This document shows positions 36,241-45,541 of a DNA stretch of 46,920 nucleotides, piece after piece. How positions within the stretch are numbered: position 1 is the stretch's first letter; each line of letters starts with the position of its first letter. The DNA is from Myxococcales bacterium (GTDB lineage: Bacteria; Myxococcota; Polyangia; Polyangiales; Polyangiaceae), in NCBI GenBank assembly GCA_003151595.1, contig PLXW01000015.1, positions 4,871-51,790 on the forward strand, written 5' to 3'. Made by a program: the position numbers and the translations under genes. The notes beneath the pieces are model-generated. The model worked only from the letters and a program-made list of their open reading frames with translations. It did not search any database and was not told where the DNA came from.

Positions 36241-36429
36241 ATGGCGTCCAACACCACCTTCCAGAAACGTCAAAAAGAGAGAGCTCGCCTCGACAAGCAG
36301 CGCGAGAAAGACGCGAAGCGAAAGGAACGCCGCGACGAGCCCGCCGCACGCGCCGTGGGGGAGCTCGGCGTCGATCCGGACATCGCCGGGATTATCCCCG
36401 GCCCCCAGCCCGTGCTCGAGGACGAGTAG
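36241..36429 (+). CDS. Small basic coiled-coil protein
   Basis: The 62-residue protein starts at ATG 36241 with AGGAGA upstream at 36223. The first 35 residues are highly charged (TFQKRQKERARLDKQREKDA) and the C-terminal half is neutral-acidic with Pro and Gly (PDIAGIIPGPQPVLEDE). Similar short proteins occur widely in myxobacteria to my knowledge, without a known function. The first half could be an RNA-binding or coiled-coil helix. Confidence 0.7.
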   Translation: MASNTTFQKRQKERARLDKQREKDAKRKERRDEPAARAVGELGVDPDIAGIIPGPQPVLEDE

Positions 36430-36489
36430 GGGCCAGACGCTCACGACGAGGCCGACGGTGGCCGGCCCTGGCAGTGTGGTCCACCTGAT

Positions 36490-37041
36490 TCATCGGGACC
36501 CCTCGGCAATCGCGGTGTGATTCAGGACGTACGCCGAAACCGTTCGTTCGCCGTCACCGTCGACCGCGACGAGGCGCACGGTGCCGCTCCCCGTCGGCAG
36601 GGTCTTGAGAAACCGCGCGGTCTGGGCGACGGTCACGACCCCGCGCGCCCGATCGAAGGGGACGTCGTCGATCCGGAAGCGCATGCCTTCTGCCTCGTAG
36701 ACGAAGTCGAGGCGCACCGCCGGATCCGCAGGGATCGACAGGTGCAGCGCAACGTAGAGGTCGTCGGCGGCGACGGTGCACTCCACCGCCTCGCCCGGAG
36801 CGACGCGATAGGTGCGGGTCACGAGCCCCTGCTCCTCGAGCCGCGCGAGGAGACTCGGAGGCGCGGGCAGGAGGACGCCGCCCGCGGTCACGACGTCCTT
36901 CACGGCTTGCCCCAAGTCGACCAGCAGCTCGAGCCGCGCGGCGCACGCGTCGCAGTCGAGGACGTGCTCCTCGACGACGGCGGCCTCCGCTTCCGCGAGC
37001 TCACCGAGGGCGAGGCTCGCGAGTCGCTCGAGCGCGATCAT
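36490..37041 (-). CDS. Zinc-finger anti-sigma factor (putative)
   Basis: The 183-residue protein starts at ATG 37041, overlapping the sigma gene stop as ATGA. The N-terminus carries the ZAS-type zinc motif (His26, Cys30, Cys33 in HVLDCDAC). There is no clear membrane segment, and the C-terminal half is a beta-rich domain. Position next to the ECF sigma gene and the zinc motif make it the likely cognate anti-sigma factor. Confidence 0.85.
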   Translation of the reverse strand: MIALERLASLALGELAEAEAAVVEEHVLDCDACAARLELLVDLGQAVKDVVTAGGVLLPAPPSLLARLEEQGLVTRTYRVAPGEAVECTVAADDLYVALHLSIPADPAVRLDFVYEAEGMRFRIDDVPFDRARGVVTVAQTARFLKTLPTGSGTVRLVAVDGDGERTVSAYVLNHTAIAEGSR

Positions 37042-37598
37042 GTCGCCGCCTCGAGGCAGTGATGGAGCTTCGCGAGCGCGCGATGGCGCGCCACCCGAAC
37101 GCTCCCCGCGGCCATGACCAGCTCGAGCGCGATCTCGTCGCCGGAGCGGCCCGCGAAATAGGTGAGCGCGACGATCGCACGGTCGCGCGCCTCGAGACGA
37201 TTCAGGCACCCGGCCAGGCGCTCGCGATCGACCGTCGGGGCGGGCGGCACGCTCGCGTCCCATCCCGGACCGAAGCGCTCGAGCAGCACCTGCTTGCGTT
37301 GCTCCGTCCTTCGCCAGTCGCGCACGACGTTCCGGCAAACCCCGGACACGTACGCCGCCAGGCGATCGCACTCCTCGACACGTCCCGCCCGCAGCGCCTG
37401 CAGCATCACGACCAAGATGTCTTGCGCGACGTCGGACGCTGCGTCGGCGTCGCGCAGGTGAACGCGACCGTACGCGCGCACGCGCGGCAACCAGCGCCGG
37501 CACAAGGCCGCCTCGGCCTCGCGGTCGTCGCCGCTCGCGATGCGAAGGGCGAGCGCGGCGTCGCCGTCGGCCGCGCGCTCGCCACTGCTTTGCGGCAT
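37038..37598 (-). CDS. ECF-type RNA polymerase sigma factor
   Basis: The 186-residue protein starts at ATG 37598 (an extension to 37883 is in frame but lacks coding quality). Region 2 is visible as AEAALCRRWLPRVRAYGRVH and DAASDVAQDILVVML. Region 4 is LNRLEARDRAIVALTYFAGR then SGDEIALELVMAAGSVRVAR. It would direct RNA polymerase to its own regulon, controlled by the zinc-finger partner encoded next. The intergenic gap to the lipoprotein gene 37679-38647 is short, but both are on the minus strand in that order, so co-transcription is possible. Confidence 0.88.
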   Translation of the reverse strand: MPQSSGERAADGDAALALRIASGDDREAEAALCRRWLPRVRAYGRVHLRDADAASDVAQDILVVMLQALRAGRVEECDRLAAYVSGVCRNVVRDWRRTEQRKQVLLERFGPGWDASVPPAPTVDRERLAGCLNRLEARDRAIVALTYFAGRSGDEIALELVMAAGSVRVARHRALAKLHHCLEAAT

Positions 37599-37678
37599 CT
37601 GGGGTACGACGCTACCACGTCGCCACTCCCTCGCACGGCGCACGCCGAGGCTGATCGCTTGCACCGATCGGGCTCGCA

Positions 37679-38647
37679 TCACTTGGTGACGATCACTTGC
37701 CCCACGCTCGGCGAGCTCTGAACGATGAATGTGACCGCGGCCTGATTCCCGACCATGAAGACCTCGGAGGTGACCGGGAACATGATTTCGACGCCGCTCA
37801 CGCTCGTGCCGTTGGCAGGATCGAGCATGCCGAGGGCCGCGGCGGGAACGGCGCCGCTGCCGGAGGTGGCATCGAATAGGCATGTGATCGCGGTGGACTG
37901 CGTCGCGCTGGCGGTCTCGATGGCGACTTCGACATTGCCCGAGACCCCGCCCGCCCAGGTGACGGGCATGTCAACGGTCCGGTCGATCCCCGGGCAGTCT
38001 CCTCCGCTGCACACCGGGGCGGAGAAGGCGACGTCGCTCGGGGCGACGAGTGTCTTGGGGCCGAAGGGCGCGATCGTGGCGCCCGTCGCCGCCAGTGTGA
38101 TCGTGTCCCCACCCGAGAAGAAGCCCCGCTTCCCCTCGGAGCGCGAGTACTGACCGCCGTCGGGACCGTACGTCAGCGTCGTCGTCGCTGCGCCCGCGCC
38201 CGTGATCGTGATGTCGCCCGCGCTCGGACCGCCGGGTAGTACGAGCCCCGCGTCGGGATCGATGACGCAGCGAACGCCCGTGCAGGGGCCCACCGCGGCG
38301 AGCGCCGTGCATCCGGCCGACTTGAGCTGGAACGTCGCCGAGACGCTGTAGTTGGGGGTGGCTCCCAGCGTCTGCGCGACGTCGATCACCATGTAGATGA
38401 GCGTGCCGCTCGGAGCGCCATCGCCGGTCTCGCCGCCCTCGCCCGCTGCGCTGCCGTCGCTGGGCGCTGCGGCATCGCTCGGGTTCGGCGAGAGGACCGG
38501 GCCGTCGTCACTGAGCGCGGCGTCGTGGAGGGGGGATCCACCGTCGGTGGCGTCGGCAGAGGGGGAGGTGCAGGCAACCCCGAGGGCCCCTGCGGCGGCT
38601 GCCATGGCGGCGAGCCCGAAGGAGACGAAGCGAGCGATGGGAATCAT
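37679..38647 (-). CDS. Lipoprotein of unknown function
   Basis: The 322-residue protein starts at ATG 38647, has a signal peptide and a lipobox LGVAC (Cys26), then an Asp/Gly/Ser/Pro linker to about residue 80. The body is beta-rich with Thr/Gly turns (GDITITGAGAATTTLTYG) and two Cys pairs. It is of the same type as the lipoproteins at 16648 and 24256. I cannot assign a family. It is upstream of the sigma/anti-sigma pair. Confidence 0.75.
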   Translation of the reverse strand: MIPIARFVSFGLAAMAAAAGALGVACTSPSADATDGGSPLHDAALSDDGPVLSPNPSDAAAPSDGSAAGEGGETGDGAPSGTLIYMVIDVAQTLGATPNYSVSATFQLKSAGCTALAAVGPCTGVRCVIDPDAGLVLPGGPSAGDITITGAGAATTTLTYGPDGGQYSRSEGKRGFFSGGDTITLAATGATIAPFGPKTLVAPSDVAFSAPVCSGGDCPGIDRTVDMPVTWAGGVSGNVEVAIETASATQSTAITCLFDATSGSGAVPAAALGMLDPANGTSVSGVEIMFPVTSEVFMVGNQAAVTFIVQSSPSVGQVIVTK

Positions 38648-38842
38648 GGGATGGATCTCCGCGGAGGCGTCGGGGTTGACGCGAAGAGACGGGAAGCAGT
38701 GCGGCGCCGTAGAGGCGGCGACGCCGGCTTGTCCGGGAGATGTGTCGCGGCGGGGGAGAACGTTACGGAGGAATCGTCGTCGCGGGAACGCGACCCCCCC
38801 TGGCCAGCACGAAACCCCTGTCCGGAGGATTCGGAGTGCTCA

Positions 38843-38883
38843 GCGCGCCACAGAGGATTCGAACCTCTGACCTACGGCTCCGG
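38843..38883 (-). repeat. tRNA-Arg(CCG)-like 3' half, scar 5 (reverse)
   Basis: On the minus strand this is the same core as scars 1-3, from CCGGAGCC through the T-arm to GTGGCGCGC, and the next bases are CT instead of CCA, as in scar 3. It lies between the lipoprotein and the flavin oxidoreductase genes, in opposite orientation to the others. The rest of 38648-38935 shows no gene. Confidence 0.85.
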
Positions 38884-38935
38884 GGGACACGGAAGAGCGA
38901 GCGGCGACAAGCGCGCGACTCAGCGGACGCGCACG

Positions 38936-40015
38936 TCAGTCGGCGACGAAACCCTCCCAGTTGCGCATGTAGCCCGCGAACCTCTCGCTCAGGCCGCGTT
39001 CTCTCAGCTCGGTCACCGCGAGCGGTGGCCGGCGCGGCTGCCAGCTGGCATCGGCAGCTCTCGATGCCCAGTCGGGGTTTGCGATGGCCGCCCGGCCGAT
39101 CGCCACCGCATCGGCCCCCTTGTCGAGAACCGCCTCGGCCTCCTTAGGTGTCCATACGCCGCCCGCTGCAACGAGCGCGACCCCACGCGGCATCACGCGT
39201 CGAAAGAGCGGGAGGGGGTGCTCGGCGGGACGCTTGGTCGTGTTTCGAAAGACGTCCCAGAGGGAGACGTGAATGAAGTCGGCTCCGTCCTCGCAGAGCC
39301 ACCGCGCGACCTGGAGCGACTCGTCGAGGTCGAGCCCGGTCGCGTTGGCGTGGCTCTCCGGGGAGAGGCGCACGCCGACGACGAATCGTTCGGGCACGGC
39401 CGCGCGCACGGCGCGCATCGTCTCGCGCAAGAGTCGCGCGCGCCCTTCGAGGGAGCCGCCCCACCCGTCTGTCCGCGTGTTCATCGTCGTGCTGAGAAAC
39501 TGCCCGAAGAGGAAACCGTGCGCCCCGTGCAGCTCGACGCCGGCGAAGCCCGCAGCGCTGCACCGGGCCGCTGCGTCACGAAACTGGCGGATGACACGCG
39601 TGAGGTCTTCGTCGGTCGCCGCGCGCGCCCGATCCAGCCCCGGCGCCTGGTAGGCCGCGGCGCTCCACGGAGCTAGGCCCGTGATCGACCTCGGCGAGCG
39701 CAGTCCTCCGTGGAAGATCTGCACGATGCCGAGCGCGCCGTGCCGGGAAAGCGCCGAGGCGAGGCGCCCGAGTCCAGGGAGGAGTCGGTCGTCGAACACG
39801 CCGAGCTCGCCGGGCCACGTCTGGCCGTCGAGCGCCACGTGCGCAGCACACGTCTCGATGACGCCGAAGCCTCCGCGCGCGCGCATCTCGAGCCACCGCA
39901 GCTCGTCGTCCGAGAGCGAGCCGTCGTCGTGACTCTGCTGGTTGGTCATGGGCGCGAGCCAGGCGCGGTTACGGGCGCGCGCGCCGCCGCGAAACACGAA
40001 CGGATCGAGAAGCAT
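38936..40015 (-). CDS. NADH:flavin oxidoreductase, Old Yellow Enzyme family
   Basis: The 359-residue protein is a TIM-barrel flavoenzyme. It shows LAPMTNQQSHDDGSLSDDE near the start, the HGAHGFLFGQFLS substrate-binding motif, NTRTDGWGGSLEGRARLLRE, and phosphate-binding VAAGGVW and ADAVAIGRAAIANPDW. OYE-family proteins reduce activated alkenes with NAD(P)H and FMN. The physiological substrate is unknown. The gene is monocistronic as far as can be seen. Confidence 0.93.
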   Translation of the reverse strand: MLLDPFVFRGGARARNRAWLAPMTNQQSHDDGSLSDDELRWLEMRARGGFGVIETCAAHVALDGQTWPGELGVFDDRLLPGLGRLASALSRHGALGIVQIFHGGLRSPRSITGLAPWSAAAYQAPGLDRARAATDEDLTRVIRQFRDAAARCSAAGFAGVELHGAHGFLFGQFLSTTMNTRTDGWGGSLEGRARLLRETMRAVRAAVPERFVVGVRLSPESHANATGLDLDESLQVARWLCEDGADFIHVSLWDVFRNTTKRPAEHPLPLFRRVMPRGVALVAAGGVWTPKEAEAVLDKGADAVAIGRAAIANPDWASRAADASWQPRRPPLAVTELRERGLSERFAGYMRNWEGFVAD

Positions 40016-40188
40016 GTCGTCCGGAACGCATCGCGTGTGCCAGCGCGCGATGATCTCGGTATCGTCGAGCCCCGTTGTGCCGAGTGCTACGCGCGGAACC
40101 GGGCGTCGCTTCCGCCGACGTAACCCGCCGCCCCCGCGGAGGAGGCCTGTGAGGGGAAATAGCCGTCCGCGGAGCCCTCGCGTGTCCG

Positions 40189-41844
40189 CTACGGGATGGG
40201 CAAGTGGATATGAAATGTCGTCTTCGCGCCGGGGTCGCTCTCTACCCAGAGTCGGCCGCCGTGGGCTTCAATTAGCCCCCGCGCGATGTACAGCCCAACC
40301 CCAATCCCCGCGACTTTGCCGGTGCGCGCTTTTGCTGTCCGGTAGAAGCGGCGGAACAGGTCGGGCATCTCCTTCGCGTCGATGCCGTCTCCCCAGTTCG
40401 CGACGGAGAGGGTGAGTTCGTCGCTCGTTCGGGCGATCACGACCTCGATGGGGGCGCCCTCGCGACCATACTTCACGGCATTCGACAGGAGATTGGTGAA
40501 GACTTGCTCGAGGCGCTCGCCGTCGACGTCGAGCGTCGGGAAGGGACCGCGGACGTCGAAGCAGACCTCACAGCCCGCTGCCACGTTTCTCGCGACGATG
40601 TCACGGACCATGCTGTCCACCTGCACCGGCCTGCGGTTCAAGGTCATGCGTCCCACCTCGAGCCGTGAAGCGTCCAGCAGGTCGGAGATCATCCGCGCGA
40701 GTATTCCTACGGATGTCCCGATGTGGTCGATCTCCTTGTGAAGCGCAGGGTCTTTGGCGAGTGCGCTTCGCTCAAGGAGCTTTGCCCGGAGGAGGATTGC
40801 ATTGGCGGGTTGGCGAAGATCGTGGGCGATGACCGAGATCCACTCTTCGCGCTGCCGCTCTCTCTCCTTCCGCTCGGTGATGTCGCGCCCCTCGGCAACG
40901 ATGAGGACGACGGAGCCGGTCTCATCCCGGACCGGCGACAGCGAGAAGTCGACTGTGATGGCCACCCCCACGGCGCTCACGTGCCGCGCCTCGCTGCGTA
41001 CCAACTCGCCGCGCGCGGCTCGCTCGATGGCTCCTCTCAGTTGCTCTTGGATCTCGGCCGACTCGCTCCACCACGGCCCCTCCCAGAACGGCCTCCCGAT
41101 GACAGCGGCGCGCTCCACACCTGCGAAGTCGAGCGCTACTTGATTGGCTTCGAGCAGGATTCCTTCAGTCGAAAGGAGGCCGATGAACTCCATCGAATGG
41201 TCGAAGATTGCGCGAAGGCGCGTCTCGCGGTCGCGCAGGAGAGCCTCGAGATGGTGGCGTTGCGCGACCGCCCGAACCAGGTGCGCGTAGGGGGCGTCGA
41301 TCTCGGCGCTCGCCCTGGCGTCGCCTGCCTCCGTCTTCGCGATTCCGATGGCGAAGACCTCCGCGAGAGCGCCGATCGCCGCGCGTTCGGCGGCTGTCGG
41401 GGAATACGGATCCGGGTGCGTCCACGTGAGCACGCCGTAGAGCCTGCCGAACGTGACGAGCGGCGCGCAGATCATGCTGCGAGATCGCGTCCGGACGAGA
41501 AGGTCCGCCGCGGCGCTCAGGGCAGGATCGATCTGCTCGAGGTCTTCGATGACTTGGAGTTCGCGCGTCGACGCTGCGCGACTCGCGAGGTGGGGCGTGT
41601 TCAACGTCACGTGCGCCACGCCGTCGACCAGGGCCGCCGTCAGGTTGCGATGCGCGACGAGCCGTAGGGCGCGCGGGTCGTCGTCCCGCGTGATGAACAA
41701 CGCAGCTGCCGAGGCACCGAGCGCCATCGATTGATCCACGACGACCGAAACGACCTCGTCCAACGTCTCGGCGCGCGCGACCGCCGCCGCGCAGTGCGCG
41801 ATCGCTTCGGCGCGCGCCGCGCCCGCGGGTCCCGAGAGGTTCAT
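40189..41844 (-). CDS. GAF-PAS hybrid sensor histidine kinase
   Basis: The 551-residue protein starts at ATG 41844. Domain order: GAF (about 20-165), PAS (about 210-325, with MEFIGLLSTEGILLEANQVA), HisKA with phospho-acceptor His341 (ISVIAHDLRQP), then an ATPase domain with N box NLLSNAVKYG, WGDGID and GIGVGLYIARGLIEAHGGRL. There is no membrane segment, so it senses an intracellular signal. No response regulator gene is adjacent. Two small genes lie upstream on the same strand, beginning 32 bp away. Confidence 0.93.
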   Translation of the reverse strand: MNLSGPAGAARAEAIAHCAAAVARAETLDEVVSVVVDQSMALGASAAALFITRDDDPRALRLVAHRNLTAALVDGVAHVTLNTPHLASRAASTRELQVIEDLEQIDPALSAAADLLVRTRSRSMICAPLVTFGRLYGVLTWTHPDPYSPTAAERAAIGALAEVFAIGIAKTEAGDARASAEIDAPYAHLVRAVAQRHHLEALLRDRETRLRAIFDHSMEFIGLLSTEGILLEANQVALDFAGVERAAVIGRPFWEGPWWSESAEIQEQLRGAIERAARGELVRSEARHVSAVGVAITVDFSLSPVRDETGSVVLIVAEGRDITERKERERQREEWISVIAHDLRQPANAILLRAKLLERSALAKDPALHKEIDHIGTSVGILARMISDLLDASRLEVGRMTLNRRPVQVDSMVRDIVARNVAAGCEVCFDVRGPFPTLDVDGERLEQVFTNLLSNAVKYGREGAPIEVVIARTSDELTLSVANWGDGIDAKEMPDLFRRFYRTAKARTGKVAGIGVGLYIARGLIEAHGGRLWVESDPGAKTTFHIHLPIP

Positions 41845-41876
41845 GGGGTTCCCGGCGCGCCCACGCCGCCGATCGT

Positions 41877-42137
41877 TCAAAGGTCGATCCCTTCGAGCGA
41901 GGCGAGGAGCTCCTCGTGTCCTTGGTCGGCGGGGCCGCTGCCAAGCTTCCCCCACTCATCGACGAGTTGTTCGTAAATAGCCTTGGCCGTGCCGGAGAAC
42001 GGCGCGGCGCGCTTGAGCAAGTCGATGAGTGCGCGTACGAGCGCCGTTTGGCACCGGGCGTCGGGACGAGCCAACTGGGAGCCGCCGGGCGCGATGGAGT
42101 GCTGAGCGGTCGGCGTGGGTCGGGGTGGAAGTGACAT
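41877..42137 (-). CDS. Small protein upstream of the histidine kinase
   Basis: The 86-residue protein starts at ATG 42137. The N-terminus is Pro/Ser-rich and the C-terminus helical and acidic (AIYEQLVDEWGKLG, then GHEELLASLEGIDL). It lies 32 bp upstream of the sensor kinase and is probably co-transcribed. A partner or regulator role is only inferred from position. Confidence 0.55.
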   Translation of the reverse strand: MSLPPRPTPTAQHSIAPGGSQLARPDARCQTALVRALIDLLKRAAPFSGTAKAIYEQLVDEWGKLGSGPADQGHEELLASLEGIDL

Positions 42138-42340
42138 TCGTCGGCACCTCTCGCGGGAGATTCGTTCGCGAGGAGGGTGCAGCAGCAACAGGCGCGCCAG
42201 GCGGACGATCGTTGCCGCGCGCCTGGCGCAGTGGGTTTTCGACGGTGAACGAACGCAAGCTCTGCGCGCGCAGCGCAAATCCGTCCGAGCCGGAGAGTGC
42301 TCAGCTGCACCGCCGAGCCCTTCGACTCGGCGTGCCCTCT

Positions 42341-42628
42341 TCAAGCGCGAGAGCGCGCGGTCGCGATGGAGGGCGCCTTCAACTGGGTCAGGATCTTGGT
42401 CCACGTACCTTCTTGCACGGCCTTCCTCGGGAGTACGCGCCCCATCGGAGCAGCCGTTCCGGCCGCACGTCGCACGCCCTGATCAAGGTGCTCGAGGTCG
42501 AGGTACTCGTCTCCGTCAGAGAGGCGAGCGGCCGTCTCCGCGCTGCTTACGCGCGCGACTTCGTCGTCGGAAAGCAGCTTCAAGATGACGTCGCGGGTCA
42601 CGTACTCGGTTCGATTGTCATTCTTCAT
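42341..42628 (-). CDS. Conserved small protein of unknown function
   Basis: The 95-residue protein starts at ATG 42628 (MKNDNRTEYVTRDVILKLLS). It is acidic and helical in the first half (SDDEVARVSSAETAARLSDG) and basic at the end. Myxobacterial relatives appear to exist, to my knowledge, but no function is known. The 42138-42340 stretch between it and the next small gene shows nothing recognisable. Confidence 0.6.
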   Translation of the reverse strand: MKNDNRTEYVTRDVILKLLSDDEVARVSSAETAARLSDGDEYLDLEHLDQGVRRAAGTAAPMGRVLPRKAVQEGTWTKILTQLKAPSIATARSRA

Positions 42629-42784
42629 GGCTCGGCTCCACTCGTCTCGACGTGCGTTTGAAATTTGAGATAGGTGCCACGCAAACTCACATGAGAGGTT
42701 GCGCCTTGCGTCTCGGGCTTCCTCGCGGGGACGCAAGGCGCACTCGGTGTCCGGCGCTGCGGCTCTCTGGGAAGCGCGCAGTAG

Positions 42785-42952
42785 CTACTTCTTCACCGCC
42801 TCCTTGGCGGCGTGCTTGACCTCTTCGATGGCGCCTTTCACCTTGCCCTTGGCTTCGTCGACTTTGCCCTCCCGTTCGAGCTTCTTGTCGCCGGTTATCG
42901 AGCCTGCGGCTTGCTTGATCTTGCCCTTCACCTTGTCGATGATTTCGCCCAT
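42785..42952 (-). CDS. csbD: CsbD-family stress protein
   Basis: The frame from ATG 42952 (RBS GAGGA five bases upstream) to TAG at 42785 gives a 55-residue protein. It reads MGEIIDKVKGKIKQAAGSIT then GDKKLEREGKVDEAKGK and a Lys-rich end. This is the CsbD family (general stress, hydrophilic helical repeats). No longer frame competes with it on the minus strand. Its neighbours (histidine kinase, CBS protein, small proteins) also suggest a stress cluster, which is an inference. Confidence 0.88.
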   Translation of the reverse strand: MGEIIDKVKGKIKQAAGSITGDKKLEREGKVDEAKGKVKGAIEEVKHAAKEAVKK

Positions 42953-43313
42953 TGGTTCCTCGCTAGGTTGATCTCACGCGCGTTTGTCAGAACGCTCGAG
43001 GTGGATTCGGTGAATACCGAGCCTCGATACATGTGCAAGTCCGGAGCCGCGGCCCGGGCCTCGCCGTCCATCGAGCGCCGAGCGAGATCTGAGAGCGCGC
43101 CGCGCCTGGAGTGGAGAACGGATGCAGGCTCTTGCGCCTGCGCGCAGATTTCGCGGGCCGGCGCCCGACTCGCGCGTTCTTGCTGGCGGAACGCCCTAAC
43201 TGGACGCCAAGCCTGTGGCCTTGGACGCGCTGCTAGAGCTTCTCGCTCGCGCACTGCGCGAACGAGCTGCGCCAAGTTCCGCAGAGACGATCGGAACGCT
43301 CCTTTGGACAGAG
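42953..43313. other. Intergenic stretch without recognisable content
   Basis: The 361 bp between the CsbD gene and the radical SAM gene are GC-rich and open in several frames, but none shows a domain, ribosome-binding site or consistent coding quality. I see no RNA gene or strong repeat. Both neighbours are on the minus strand, so the promoter of the csbD gene is expected here. Confidence 0.4.
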
Positions 43314-44969
43314 CTACGGCCGAACCATGGGCGCTGCCGGTGCAGAAGCTGCTCGAGTGCCGCGGGGCGTGGAATCCCCTTCGAAGACGGGCGTCGTTGC
43401 GATCTCTTCCACCAGCGGCAACGACACGCGACGCGGCCGGCGCGTCTCCGGCTCCGTTGCCAGCTGATCCAACGCGACTCCCAGTCGTGGAAGGACAACT
43501 TCTTCGGTGTAGCGAATCATGTGCTCGCCCCGCACGGCGCAGGCGATCGCCGCGCGTACCGCGTGAACGCCACGCGGGACGGCGCGAGCGAGCAGCCGCC
43601 AGAAGAGAGACCGCCGCTCACCGAGAACGCCGAGCCGGAAGAGTGTTCGCAGCGCGATGAGCACGTCTTCGACGAGGATGGGCGTCGGGTGCGCCGGCGC
43701 GCCGATGCCATCGACAAGGGCCGCGCTCCTGCCGAAGTACGACTTCGGTGCGTACAGATCCGCGAGAAGCTTCGCATAGCCCGCGACGAGTTCCCGTTCC
43801 GGCATCGTCGGGGCGAAGTTTGGTCTCGCGAAAGCATCCCCGTCGGAATGAGCACGCAGTCGTCCTTCGCGCTCGAGCCGGCGCCACAGGGCCGTGCCGG
43901 GCAGTGCGGTCAGCAGGCCTGTCATCGCAAGCGGCAGCGGCGCGTCGCGAAGCAGCTCTCGGTGTGCCTCGAAGCTTTCGGCGCGATCGCCGTCGAAGCC
44001 CACGATGAACCCTCCCATCACCTCGAGGCCGGCCCGGGTGAGCTTGTCGAGCGCCGCACCGATGTCGATGCCCACGTTCTGCCGCTTGCGGGTCTTCTTC
44101 AACGCTTCCTCGTCCGGCGTCTCGATTCCAATGAATACGGAGGTGAAGTTCGCCTCGTGCATCGCCTCGATGAGCTCGTCGTCCTCGGCGAGATTCAAGC
44201 TCGCCTCGGTGTAGAAGGTGAACGGAGCGCCTGCCCGCCGTTGCCAGCTCGCGATCTCGCTCAGGATCGGGCGTACCGCCTTCTTGTTCCCGATGAAGTT
44301 GTCGTCGACGAGGAAGACCTCGCCGCGATACCCCAGCTGGCGCAGCGCATCGAGCTCTGCGACGACCTGCGCCGGCCGCTTTACTCGCGGCACGCGCCCG
44401 AAGAGCTCGATGATGTCGCAGAACTCGCACATGAATGGGCAGCCGCGCGAGGTCTGCATGCACATCGAGCGATACTGCTGGATGTCGAGCAAATCGAACC
44501 GCGGTATGGGCACGTCGTGGAGCGACGGTCGCGCAGCCGGAGGGTGAAGAACGCGCCCCTCGCTCGACTTGCCCTCGATCGCAGCAAGGAGCGCCTCGAC
44601 GCGCCCCTCGGCTTCTCCGAGAAACAGGCAATCTGCGTCGTCGAAGCGCTCAGGCGAAGTGGTGCACGCCGGACCTCCGATCACCGTACGGCGCCCGCTC
44701 TCTCTCGACCGCGCGAGGATCTCGTGTATCGATTGCTCCTGCACGAGCATGCCGCTCGAAAGCACCACGTCCGCCCAACGTAGATCGTCCTTTCGCAACG
44801 CCGCGACGTTCATGTCGACCAGGCGCATCTCCCACGCTCGTGGCAAGAGCGCCGCGACGGAGATCAGCCCGAGCGGCGGCAACGTCGCGCGCTTACCGAT
44901 GAGGGGAAGGCTGTGCTGAAAGCCCCAGTAGGTCGTCGGAAACTTCGGATACACGAGGAGCACGCGCAT
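43314..44969 (-). CDS. B12-binding radical SAM protein
   Basis: The 551-residue protein has an N-terminal cobalamin-binding-like domain (about 1-135; VLLVYPKFPTTYWGFQHSLP, then VDMNVA and VIGGP). A radical SAM core follows with the 4Fe4S cysteines Cys177, Cys181 and Cys184 (RGCPFMCEFC). The later parts (NFIGNKKAV, VFIGIETPDEEALKKT, GLEVMGGFIVGFD) are typical of the B12/radical SAM group that includes hopanoid methylases HpnP and HpnR, but I cannot name the substrate. The family is by pattern. No hopanoid gene is adjacent. Confidence 0.9.
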   Translation of the reverse strand: MRVLLVYPKFPTTYWGFQHSLPLIGKRATLPPLGLISVAALLPRAWEMRLVDMNVAALRKDDLRWADVVLSSGMLVQEQSIHEILARSRESGRRTVIGGPACTTSPERFDDADCLFLGEAEGRVEALLAAIEGKSSEGRVLHPPAARPSLHDVPIPRFDLLDIQQYRSMCMQTSRGCPFMCEFCDIIELFGRVPRVKRPAQVVAELDALRQLGYRGEVFLVDDNFIGNKKAVRPILSEIASWQRRAGAPFTFYTEASLNLAEDDELIEAMHEANFTSVFIGIETPDEEALKKTRKRQNVGIDIGAALDKLTRAGLEVMGGFIVGFDGDRAESFEAHRELLRDAPLPLAMTGLLTALPGTALWRRLEREGRLRAHSDGDAFARPNFAPTMPERELVAGYAKLLADLYAPKSYFGRSAALVDGIGAPAHPTPILVEDVLIALRTLFRLGVLGERRSLFWRLLARAVPRGVHAVRAAIACAVRGEHMIRYTEEVVLPRLGVALDQLATEPETRRPRRVSLPLVEEIATTPVFEGDSTPRGTRAASAPAAPMVRP

Positions 44970-45145
44970 GAACGTTCAGCATGCAGACTGGGTGCCCGAC
45001 ACTGAGCCTCGAGCATACGACACACACCAGCGCGCAGTGACGGCCGTGAGGTGTTCGAGCTCGGCATTCGCTCGCTAATCGGCAAGTTCGCACCGTCCCT
45101 CGCCGGTGGTCCCCAGGGTACAGTGTGTGCAGGTGGGGCGAGGAC

Positions 45146-45541
45146 ATGAACAGCCAAGCGTCAGATGCCGGTTCGCCGAGCACCATGTCTCCCATGCGCC
45201 AAGGCGGCCACGAAGAGATCCTGGCGCCCCCTTCGCGCCCGCATTCCCTCGTCCGCGACGCGCTCGAGGTCGTCCAGCGTCGCCTTGGAGCACTACGGTC
45301 GACATCCGAGGTCGCCGCGCTGCGGGCAAAGACTTGGGAGTACCTGCGAGAATCCAACGGCTGGAAGGTCTCGCTACCGACTGTCGAGCAGCGCGACGAT
45401 CTCATGAAGCGCGCGCTCCACCTGCACGTCGAGGTGACGAAGGTGGAGCGGGAGACGGCGGGGAGCCTCGCCGAGGAGACCGCCTTCGCCGTCCGCGGAA
45501 CCGACGTTCGGAATGCCGCTCGCGCAGAGGTCGGCAGCTGA
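45146..45541 (+). CDS. Conserved hypothetical protein
   Basis: The 131-residue protein starts at ATG 45146 with GCGAGGAC upstream; an in-frame start at 45125 would also read. The N-terminal third is Ser/Pro-rich and probably disordered. Residues about 35-105 are amphipathic-helical (VRDALEVVQRRLGALRSTSE, SNGWKVSLPTVEQRDDLMK). No family is recognised. The gene is followed by the CBS gene after 100 bp on the same strand. Confidence 0.6.
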   Translation: MNSQASDAGSPSTMSPMRQGGHEEILAPPSRPHSLVRDALEVVQRRLGALRSTSEVAALRAKTWEYLRESNGWKVSLPTVEQRDDLMKRALHLHVEVTKVERETAGSLAEETAFAVRGTDVRNAARAEVGS

